Below are positions 1 to 7,201 of a DNA stretch of 64,000 nt, piece after piece. The position numbers were made by a program, and so were the translations under genes. The notes below the pieces were generated by a model. It ran no database searches. It was given only the letters and a program-made list of their open reading frames with translations, and had not been told where the DNA came from. Numbering within the stretch: the first letter of the stretch is position 1; every line of letters begins with the position of its first letter. Origin of the DNA: Methanobrevibacter millerae (GTDB taxonomy: Archaea > Methanobacteriota > Methanobacteria > Methanobacteriales > Methanobacteriaceae); NCBI RefSeq assembly GCF_900103415.1, contig NZ_FMXB01000007.1, positions 62,001 to 126,000 of the forward strand. Reading direction: 5' to 3'.

Positions 1-386
1 GAAAGATGGAAAAATGTCTATATTCAGTTTTTTCCGTTTTGATTGATGCATTTTTTGATGACGAAACAGAATATAGGAGGTTAATGGACATGGTTAATGG
101 AATAACTTCTAAAGAAGCTATAGATGAATTTGATGCAACTGCAAAAAGTTTCATGGAGCGCATAGAATGGACTGAAGAAGAGCTGGCTCGGTCTAATGCT
201 ATGGTTCATGAACTTGGGGTTGAGAATTCTGGACTTAAGACTAAGAATTCAGAGCTTGGGGTTGAGAATTCCGGACTTAAGGCAAAGAATTCAGAGCTTG
301 GGGTTGAGAATTCCGGACTTAAGGTTGAGAATGCTGAGCTTAAAGCTGAAGTTGCTAGGTTAACTGCTGCATTAAATGGAAAATAG
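1..386 (+). CDS. C-terminal coiled-coil tail of a probable Rpn/PD-(D/E)XK-type protein (5' partial)
   Basis: The frame is open to the left window edge, so this is probably the 3' end of a longer gene, although an ATG lies at 6. The protein has a short leader (ending FFDDETEYRRLMD), then the block MVNG...FMERIEWTEEELAR, then three 14-residue repeats of type ELGVENSGLK (nt 210-335), and ends AELKAEVARLTAALNGK. It is predicted to be a long amphipathic coiled coil. Inside the frame a perfect AGGAGG (75-80) precedes ATG 84 and ATG 90; ATG 90 has ideal 9-nt spacing and would give a 98-residue protein starting MVNG. The next gene is a detached copy starting at exactly that residue. The Rpn family assignment is inferred from the analogous gene at 34.1-35.1 kb and is not visible in this fragment itself. 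Confidence 0.6.
   Translation, partial: KMEKCLYSVFSVLIDAFFDDETEYRRLMDMVNGITSKEAIDEFDATAKSFMERIEWTEEELARSNAMVHELGVENSGLKTKNSELGVENSGLKAKNSELGVENSGLKVENAELKAEVARLTAALNGK
210..335 (+). repeat. 42-bp in-frame tandem repeat, three units
   Basis: Units at 210-251, 252-293 and 294-335 are nearly identical over the first 30 bp (GAGCTTGGGGTTGAGAATTC and onward) and diverge at the end. Each encodes 14 residues, two heptads of a coiled coil. The length is a multiple of three, so unit gain or loss would keep the frame. Confidence 0.9.
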
Positions 387-498
387 AGTAGTTTTTCTAT
401 TCTATTTTCATGTTCATATTGTAAAATTAAATTTGGAATATGTGGCATTGTTTTTTCGCCCATTGTGGATAAGTATGTAGAATAATTGGGTTGACAAT

Positions 499-753
499 AT
501 GGTTAATGGAGTAACTTCACAAGAAAGTAAAGATGAATTTGATGCAACTGCAAAAAGTTTCATGGAGCGCATAGAATGGACTGAAGAAAAGTTGGCCAGA
601 GCTAACGCTAAATATTCAGTACGTAAGGATAAGAATTTAGAGCTTAAGACTAAGAATTCAGAGCTTAAGGATAAGAATTTAGAGCTTAAGACTAAGAATG
701 CTGAGCTTAAAGCTGAAGTTGCTAGGTTAACTGCTGCATTAAATGGAAAATAG
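499..753 (+). CDS. Detached coiled-coil tail protein, paralogue of the upstream gene
   Basis: This 84-residue protein begins MVNGVTSQESKDEFDAT and repeats the upstream protein almost exactly from the internal MVNG start to the shared end AEVARLTAALNGK. The middle differs: here the repeat is built of ELKTKNS/ELKDKNL heptads, with a 42-bp unit at 628-669 and 670-711. The frame upstream is closed by TAG at 478, so nothing longer is encoded. The ribosome binding site is weak (GGG about 9 nt before the ATG). It could be a functional small protein that may pair with the larger one, or the 3' remnant of a duplicated gene. The frame and the invariant ends have been kept, which favours function, but I see no direct proof of expression. 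Confidence 0.5.
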   Translation: MVNGVTSQESKDEFDATAKSFMERIEWTEEKLARANAKYSVRKDKNLELKTKNSELKDKNLELKTKNAELKAEVARLTAALNGK

Positions 754-1000
754 AGTATTTTTTGTATTTTATTTTCACTTATTTTTTTAGATTAATGAGA
801 ACACTTTATAATCATGCTTATTAATTATTTGTAAGATAAAATATCATTATTTCAAAAATTAAAGACGTTATCTTAAAAAACCTGCTTAAAAATAATTCTT
901 CTTTACAATAATATTTTTACTTAATCAAATGTGTAATATAACCTTTAAATCAAATAACGAATAAATACAATATTGAGATAAATTTTAAGGATTGTTTTTC

Positions 1001-2386
1001 ATGAATTATTTAATTGTTGGTGCAGGAAATGCCAGTAGGCCCGTTGCAAGATTACTTAATCATTTAGGCCATGATGTCATTGTCACTGATTTAAAGGAAA
1101 TTTCAGAGTTCAAGATAGAATTTCAAAGAAGCTTAATTGAAATGGAAAAAGAGGGCGTTATTCTGGATTTGGGCAATAAAAATCCTGATTTAAACGGAAT
1201 TGAAGCAGTTTATGCTCCTCCAACGTTGCCAGATTCAGCCCCAATAGCCAAATTAATCAAAGACTCTGATGTTAAGATATTAACTAATGAGGAATTCTCC
1301 AAAATCGTAAATGACCTGATTCCCGTTGATATTATCGGAATTACTGGAACGATGGGAAAGACTACAACCACCTTCATTACAACCAGCCTATTCAAGCAGG
1401 CGGGATATAAGGTCTGGTCATGCTCATCACTGGTAAATAATCTTGTTTCCGAAGCCATCATTGATGGGATAGTTAAGGGAAAGGCAGATGACTGTGACAT
1501 AGCTGTTTTTGAACTTCCCCACGGTACAATCGGCCTTTTAAACAGCCTTGATATTAAAATAGGTCTTATAACAAACATCGCTGAAGACCATCTCTCCGAG
1601 TTCGGGGGATCTCTGGAACTGTACCAGAAGAGAAAACTGATTCTTGAAAAGATGTCCGAAACATTCATCGCAAATCACTCATGTTTTGACCTCATTAATC
1701 CTCAAAGAAACGATGCATTATATTATGCTTTAGACGAAGAAGTTGATTTTAAAGGTACCATTGGTGATGAATCCTTAACGATTGAATATAAAGATGGGTC
1801 TTTCACTACTCCCTTCTACATGATGAGCTACTTTTTTGAAAATTCCGTTGCAGCAAGTGCTGTTGCGCTGACATACGGCGTAAAGGAATCAGATATTATC
1901 GACGCTTTGACGGTGTTTAAAGGTCTTCCTGCCCATATGGAGGATGTGGGAGACTACAATGGAAGAAAGGTGATTCTGGACTCAGCATTCCTTTATGATG
2001 GGATGAAAATAACTCTGGATTACTTTAAGGATGAAAGCGTGGTTCTTTTCCTTGATCACTTTGACACATTATCCGTTCGTGACAAGGCCGAAGTCGGCGA
2101 ACTGGTAAGCAATTACGATATAAAGACGGTTATAGCAAGCGGATTCAATGAAGTAACGCAGGAAGTTGAAATGGAAGCCGCCAATGAACTGCTTGATGCA
2201 ATAACAAACCCTAAAATCAACAAGGTGGCGGTGCCCGATATAGAGACCGCTGCGGCTGAAACGTTTAAGTATTCGATTCCGGGCGACATCATCCTGCACA
2301 TGGGGCCTTTAATTGCATATGACAGGCTCACGACAGTTGAAAAAATCATGAAAGGGCTTGATGCGGGAAGTAAGAAGTATGACTGA
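1001..2386 (+). CDS. Mur ligase family protein, probable pseudomurein peptide ligase (pMurC-like)
   Basis: 461 residues. The N-terminal Rossmann-like segment MNYLIVGAGNASRP is followed by a Mur-type P-loop GITGTMGKTTTT (about residue 113) and the central-domain signature EDHLSEFGG...YQKRK, whose lysine region corresponds to the carbamylated lysine of Mur ligases. Mur ligases join an amino acid to a growing cell-wall peptide using ATP. In Methanobacteriales, whose wall is pseudomurein, paired Mur-like genes next to an ATP-grasp protein belong to the pseudomurein cluster, so a cytoplasmic pseudomurein peptide ligase is inferred. ATG 1001 is preferred over TTG 992 because AAGG (987-990) lies 10 nt upstream of it. 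The next ligase overlaps its end by 8 bp, so the two are probably translated together. Which peptide bond it makes cannot be read from the sequence. Confidence 0.85.
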   Translation: MNYLIVGAGNASRPVARLLNHLGHDVIVTDLKEISEFKIEFQRSLIEMEKEGVILDLGNKNPDLNGIEAVYAPPTLPDSAPIAKLIKDSDVKILTNEEFSKIVNDLIPVDIIGITGTMGKTTTTFITTSLFKQAGYKVWSCSSLVNNLVSEAIIDGIVKGKADDCDIAVFELPHGTIGLLNSLDIKIGLITNIAEDHLSEFGGSLELYQKRKLILEKMSETFIANHSCFDLINPQRNDALYYALDEEVDFKGTIGDESLTIEYKDGSFTTPFYMMSYFFENSVAASAVALTYGVKESDIIDALTVFKGLPAHMEDVGDYNGRKVILDSAFLYDGMKITLDYFKDESVVLFLDHFDTLSVRDKAEVGELVSNYDIKTVIASGFNEVTQEVEMEAANELLDAITNPKINKVAVPDIETAAAETFKYSIPGDIILHMGPLIAYDRLTTVEKIMKGLDAGSKKYD

Positions 2387-3881
2387 AAGGTTCGGAGTAA
2401 TCGGAGTTTGCGGCGCAAACGGCAACTTGATTGCAAGAATACTTAAAGAAAGGGGATATGAGGTAATGGGGACTGACTTGTCCTCTGAGGATGAGTGCAG
2501 ATTCGCCCATTCGCTTGACGGCTATGACATTGAGCTTTATTACGGTGAAACCCCGGACGAATTTTTTAAAAAAGCGGATTATGTCGTTCCTCCCGCAAGC
2601 TTATCTAAGGATTCAGCTGTTTTTAAAAAAATCAATAACGTTTATGAATTGGATGACGTCATCAATGATTTCAGGCCCGATAAGCCTGTATTCGGAATAA
2701 CCGGAACCAACGGCAAGACCACATGTACTACCCTTCTTAAAAAGATTGCCTATGACAACGCAATAAGGCCGTGTGAGCACAATCTGGAAAAGATGCAGGG
2801 AAATGCCGAATACATTCCGATACTGCAGTCCCGGTTGAATGGGGATGTGGCGATTCTTGAAGTGGGGACCTTTGGAGTTCCCGGAACCGTTAAAAGGACA
2901 GTAGTCAATTCCTGTATCGAATCAGGGCTTATAACCAACATCACTCCAGACCATATAGGTGATTTGGGAAGCTTCATGGACTATGCGCACGTAAAGGCTG
3001 AATTCATTGAAGGGTTAAAAGGCAAGAAAATAATAGTTAATGGCCAGGATCCGACAATAATTGGGCTTTTAAAGGAACTGGAATTTAACGGCGAGATAAT
3101 AACCTTCGGCGTTGACTGGACATTTGAAAAGGTTAATCCAAAGGAATGCGTCTGCGGAAGTGAAATCAGTGTCAAGGAGATAATTTCAGGTTCAGGATAT
3201 TACTTCTGTAAGAACTGCGGGCTGACAACACCGCAGGTTGACTATATTGCAACAAATGTCGATTTGGCTAATCGCAAATTTGACCTGCACACTCCGAATG
3301 AGAAACTGGAGGTTGAAATGTCAATAGACGGACTTCACAATGTTTATAATGTAACCGGAGTTATAATTGCGGCTCACGAATTCATGAAACTACCTTTTGA
3401 TAAGATTCTGGAGTCAGTTAAAAGCTTCACTGGCGTTGAGGGCAGAATGGAGAAAGTCGCTGAAATCAACGGCAGGGAAATCTATGTTGACTATGCACAT
3501 AACCCTGCAGGCGTTCAGACGGTTTTAGACCAGTTCAAAAAATTGTATGGTGACTTTACGACAGTCATTACCGTATCCTCAGAGTCAGGCTATGACGGTG
3601 ATTTGGCCATTTTTGAAAAGGCCCTTGAATTTTCAAGATATGTTGTTCCGGCTTCTGCGGCTTCCCAGAGGATAGCTCAGGAAAAGCTTTTGGAAGAACC
3701 TTCATTATCTGAAAAGATTATCTTTGACTCCGTCGATGACTTTGTTAAGAATGGGACTTTAGGCGCAAGCTACGATGAGGTTAAGGAAGGATTAACTAAA
3801 GCCTTAAATACTGATTCTAAATTGATTGTAGCTATTGGGGAAGCTGCAACCAAATTCAAGTCATGTGTTGATGCCATATAA
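2379..3881 (+). CDS. Mur ligase family protein with zinc-ribbon insert, probable pseudomurein peptide ligase (pMurE-like)
   Basis: 500 residues, starting MTERFGVIGVCGANG at an ATG that overlaps the preceding stop by 8 bp. A P-loop GITGTNGKTTCT sits near residue 107, the central-domain motif ITPDHIGDLGS near residue 194, and the C-terminal ligase signature YVDYAHNPAGVQTVL about 374-388. Between them, at about residues 257-281, is CVCGSE...FCKNCG, a four-cysteine knuckle of the kind seen in MurT-type Mur ligases. The protein is predicted to add an amino acid to the pseudomurein peptide in the cytoplasm. Context with the preceding ligase and the following ATP-grasp gene supports this. The substrate assignment is inference; the ligase family is certain. 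Confidence 0.85.
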   Translation: MTERFGVIGVCGANGNLIARILKERGYEVMGTDLSSEDECRFAHSLDGYDIELYYGETPDEFFKKADYVVPPASLSKDSAVFKKINNVYELDDVINDFRPDKPVFGITGTNGKTTCTTLLKKIAYDNAIRPCEHNLEKMQGNAEYIPILQSRLNGDVAILEVGTFGVPGTVKRTVVNSCIESGLITNITPDHIGDLGSFMDYAHVKAEFIEGLKGKKIIVNGQDPTIIGLLKELEFNGEIITFGVDWTFEKVNPKECVCGSEISVKEIISGSGYYFCKNCGLTTPQVDYIATNVDLANRKFDLHTPNEKLEVEMSIDGLHNVYNVTGVIIAAHEFMKLPFDKILESVKSFTGVEGRMEKVAEINGREIYVDYAHNPAGVQTVLDQFKKLYGDFTTVITVSSESGYDGDLAIFEKALEFSRYVVPASAASQRIAQEKLLEEPSLSEKIIFDSVDDFVKNGTLGASYDEVKEGLTKALNTDSKLIVAIGEAATKFKSCVDAI

Positions 3882-4003
3882 TTCTAATCCACTTTTTCAT
3901 TATCTGCCATTATTTCAAATCATTGGTAAACATTTCCAATGATTCGCTCACTTGATGTCTATTTTATTAACGATTAACTTCATATATTATATAAGGTGAG
4001 AAG

Positions 4004-5701
4004 ATGAGGAACATCATAATTGTTGAGTGCATATCTACGGGAATTAATTTCGTTGAGGACATTATCAATCGAGGATACAATCCTATCGTACTGGAACTGA
4101 ACGTTTCAGACACAGATGGGGGAAAGGAACATGCTAAACTCGTTTATGAAGAGTATGAAAGAATCGACTACGAATTTGATATAATCTATGAAAAGGACAC
4201 TTTTGAAGATACCCTTGAGGAAGTCAAAAAGTATAATCCGCTTCTTATTCTTCCTGGAAATGAAAGGGGAGTTATTCTGGCAAACAGGCTCTCCCATGAA
4301 CTGGGTCTTTTGTGCAACCCGATTGAAAATCTCGATGCGATAACGCTTAAGCATGAAATGCAAAATAGAATCGCTGAGAAAGGGCTGCGTTCAATTAAAG
4401 GAAAGGTGGTTAGTTCTTTGGATGAGGCGCTTGATTTCTATGATGGCGAAGATTTAAGCGAAGTTGTCGTAAAGCCGATTTACAGCGCAGGCTCAGCAAG
4501 CGTCCGCATATGCATGAACAGGGATGAACTCATCAAATCAATCGGAGAACTCTTTAACAACGTCAATTACTACGGGGACGAAATCGACGAGATTTTGATT
4601 CAGGAGCGCATCAACGGCGAGGAATACATCATCAATACAGTTTCCCACAAGGGTGTTCACCGCGTAACCTTGATTTGGAAGTACCATAAGGTAAAGACCT
4701 CCAAAGGTGCTATCGTTTATGATTCCTGCAACACGGTAAACGAGCTGAACTTGGGCGAGGCCGAAATGGTTGAATATGCATATGACGTGGCCGACGCTTT
4801 GGGAATTCAGTACGGGCCTGTTCACGGAGAATATATGATTGACGAAAAGGGTCCGGTTTTGATTGAAGTTAACTGCCGTCCGTGCGGCGGAAACATGCCT
4901 GCAGAATTTTTGGACAGGATTTCAGGCCAGCATGAAACGGACAGCATTCTTGATTCATATCTAAGGCCGGCTCATTTTCATGAAAACTTAAAGAAAAACT
5001 ATGAGCTTTATTCATACGGCAGCCTGAAGTTCTTTATCGTTCCAAAAGACATGATGGCTCATTCATCACCTCTAGCTGACATAAGCAACCGCATGAAATC
5101 ATATTTCGATTCCTCGCTGTCTGATAATTTCTTTAAGGAAACCTTTTTCAAGCAGACGGAAGATTTGAATACGAGCGGAGGAACTATATTTCTTGTTCAT
5201 GAGGACAAGGCCCAAATCGAAAAGAATCTTAATTTCCTGAGGGCAGTTGAAAGAAATGCGTTTTCGCTGATTTTAAGCTACGAATCATCAGAAATCACTC
5301 TGGAGGATGATGAAGTTTACCTGAAGAAAATCATGCCGTTATTTAAACATGCAGAAAAGTACGGCATCGGGCTTTTCGTAACCGACCAGTTCATCGATGA
5401 CGTTCAGATACTGCAGGTCAGTCCCGACCGGCTTGATGACATTAAAGGACGTTTCGAGTTTATCATTATCAATATGAATAAAAGCCTCATCGGCAAGGGG
5501 GACGTTGAAAAGGCTCTGATTTTCCGGAACATATTTTCAAAGGTCATTACCGGAGGATATATTGTCATCCCTAAAAGCACCTATCTGTCATTGTCCAGCG
5601 GAAGGAAAGGAATGGAAGCTCTGATTAAGGTTCTAGACTATAAAATCGAGGTTCCGCCGTATACTCTTAAGGATGTTATTATAGCTTCAAAAATTATATA
5701 A
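4004..5701 (+). CDS. ATP-grasp (carbamoyl-phosphate-synthase-like) protein of the pseudomurein cluster
   Basis: 565 residues. ATG 4004 follows GGTGAG (3995-4000). Residues about 1-320 form an ATP-grasp ligase with VVVKPIYSAGSASV (nucleotide-binding strand), IQERINGEEYIINTV and the metal/ATP signature GPVLIEVNCRPCGGNMP. Such enzymes make a carboxylate-amine bond through an acyl phosphate. CPS-like ATP-grasp genes adjoin the Mur ligases in pseudomurein clusters, so a role in building the wall peptide or its precursor is inferred. The last ~200 residues are outside the ATP-grasp fold; their end (GGYIVIPKSTYL ... VIIASKII) resembles the end of a class I methyltransferase fold but shows no obvious SAM-binding loop. 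The gene is separated from the ligases by 122 bp, so it may have its own promoter. Confidence 0.75.
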   Translation: MRNIIIVECISTGINFVEDIINRGYNPIVLELNVSDTDGGKEHAKLVYEEYERIDYEFDIIYEKDTFEDTLEEVKKYNPLLILPGNERGVILANRLSHELGLLCNPIENLDAITLKHEMQNRIAEKGLRSIKGKVVSSLDEALDFYDGEDLSEVVVKPIYSAGSASVRICMNRDELIKSIGELFNNVNYYGDEIDEILIQERINGEEYIINTVSHKGVHRVTLIWKYHKVKTSKGAIVYDSCNTVNELNLGEAEMVEYAYDVADALGIQYGPVHGEYMIDEKGPVLIEVNCRPCGGNMPAEFLDRISGQHETDSILDSYLRPAHFHENLKKNYELYSYGSLKFFIVPKDMMAHSSPLADISNRMKSYFDSSLSDNFFKETFFKQTEDLNTSGGTIFLVHEDKAQIEKNLNFLRAVERNAFSLILSYESSEITLEDDEVYLKKIMPLFKHAEKYGIGLFVTDQFIDDVQILQVSPDRLDDIKGRFEFIIINMNKSLIGKGDVEKALIFRNIFSKVITGGYIVIPKSTYLSLSSGRKGMEALIKVLDYKIEVPPYTLKDVIIASKII

Positions 5702-5710
5702 CTTCTTTTA

Positions 5711-7093
5711 TTACCTTTTTAAGACATTGTCTGCCCGGATTCCTATCACTGAAGCTATCACAGCTATAACGCATGCCACGCCGCACATTCCGCAGACAAT
5801 CTGTGAAGCCTGAACAATCATTGGGGAATACTGTGAGGATATGGCCAGGTTTCCCATGACGTATGAAAAAATAAGCGTTAAAAGTCCCAGGCTCATTGTC
5901 TGTCCGATGGATCTAACTGCAAGCTGTCCGGCTGATGCGAAAGCGGCATCCTTTTCGTTTACGCAGCTCATTATTGCATTCATGTTCGGTGAGGAGAATA
6001 GCCCCATACCGAATGCCTGCAGCGCCATTGCCAGCATGACGATATAAAGCGGAGTATTTGCGTCCATTAATGTCATGATAATCATGGCGAATACCGTTAT
6101 GCACATTCCGATAACGGCAATCTTTTGGGGATGCATTTTGTCTGAAAGCTTTCCTGCATGGGGAGCGGTTAATGACATTATTATTGGGCTTATAATCAAT
6201 ATGAGTCCGGTCATTTCAGGATTCCAGCCCTTTACGTATTGGAAATAGTAGTTGAATATTGTGGAGATTACCATCGCCGCAAAGAATCCGCACAGTCCCG
6301 CAACGTTGTATGCGGTGAAGCTTTTTGTCCTGAACAGCTTGACGTCAAACACAGGGGACTCCTGCTTGAGCTCGTATCTGAAATAGATTATCAGTATGAT
6401 TAATCCGATAATGATTGATATTTTGCCGATTGATGTAATAAGACTTGTAAATCCGTAAATGAATAGGCAGATGCCGATCATGTACATGATGGAGCCGGCA
6501 ATGTCGAGCCTGTCCCTTTCGTTGGTTTTCCATTCGGAGGTTATTTTTGTCTTCATCATGATGATGCACGCCAGTATGAATGGTATTGAAATGAAAAATA
6601 TTGATCTCCATCCGAAGTTCTGGACTAAAAATCCGCAGATTACCGGCGAGGCTGAAGTTCCCAGATAAACGCCCATTACGATGATTCCTAAAGCCCTTCC
6701 TCTGTTTTCCTTAGCTATTGCCAGGTTAAGTATTGCCATTTCTGACACGTTGACGATAGCTATTCCGATGCCCTGTATCACCCTGAAAAACAAGAAGCTT
6801 TCGGTGGAAAACGCAAGGGCGGAGGCAAAGAGTGAAATCAGGAATATGGAATTTCCAACCATTATTGACTTTTTAAAGCCGTATTTGCCCGTAATTTGTC
6901 CTGCGGGAATTGTGAGCATTGTAACGACCAGTAATGACAGGTTCATTATCCAGTTCTGAGTGAAATTGTTCATTCCAAATTCTCTGGCGATTTCCGGAAC
7001 TCCAATGACCATTCCGTTAATTACAAAGACTGAAAAGAACGAGGAGATGAATGTGATTATTATCATGTATTTTTCAATTTCATTGCTGTTCAT
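5711..7093 (-). CDS. MFS transporter, DHA2/EmrB-like drug:proton antiporter
   Basis: 460 residues with about 12-14 hydrophobic helices. The first cytoplasmic loop carries the MFS motif A-like GKYGFKKSIMVG, and RVIQGIGIAIV resembles antiporter motif C. Length and helix number match the DHA2 (EmrB/QacA) family, which exports drugs or other amphipathic compounds in exchange for protons. The start has an excellent AGGAGGATAT ribosome binding site. It is divergent from hef and converges on the ATP-grasp gene with only 9 bp between stops. The substrate cannot be predicted. Neighbouring wall-synthesis genes could hint at export of a wall precursor, but nothing in the sequence shows this. Confidence 0.85.
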   Translation of the reverse strand: MNSNEIEKYMIIITFISSFFSVFVINGMVIGVPEIAREFGMNNFTQNWIMNLSLLVVTMLTIPAGQITGKYGFKKSIMVGNSIFLISLFASALAFSTESFLFFRVIQGIGIAIVNVSEMAILNLAIAKENRGRALGIIVMGVYLGTSASPVICGFLVQNFGWRSIFFISIPFILACIIMMKTKITSEWKTNERDRLDIAGSIMYMIGICLFIYGFTSLITSIGKISIIIGLIILIIYFRYELKQESPVFDVKLFRTKSFTAYNVAGLCGFFAAMVISTIFNYYFQYVKGWNPEMTGLILIISPIIMSLTAPHAGKLSDKMHPQKIAVIGMCITVFAMIIMTLMDANTPLYIVMLAMALQAFGMGLFSSPNMNAIMSCVNEKDAAFASAGQLAVRSIGQTMSLGLLTLIFSYVMGNLAISSQYSPMIVQASQIVCGMCGVACVIAVIASVIGIRADNVLKR

Positions 7094-7170
7094 AGATATC
7101 CTCCTGTTTGATTATATTTTTATTCAAAGTTACAAATAAAATATTTCTTCTCACACGCTCTCTCATTAAC

Positions 7171-7180
7171 TTTATAAGTG
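7171..7180 (+). promoter_or_regulatory. TATA box of hef
   Basis: TTTATAAGTG lies about 25-30 bp before the ATG at 7202 and no Shine-Dalgarno is present, so the hef transcript is probably leaderless or nearly so. Confidence 0.5.
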
Positions 7181-7201
7181 CATGATAACTAAAATTTATT
7201 C

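Noticed and set aside
210-711. Regular repeats that could suggest a CRISPR array
   Set aside because: Units are 42 bp, contiguous, in frame and without unique spacers; they encode coiled-coil heptads.
2113-2436. 107-codon minus-strand frame across the Mur ligase junction
   Set aside because: Antisense to two certain genes, no ribosome binding site, no recognisable family.
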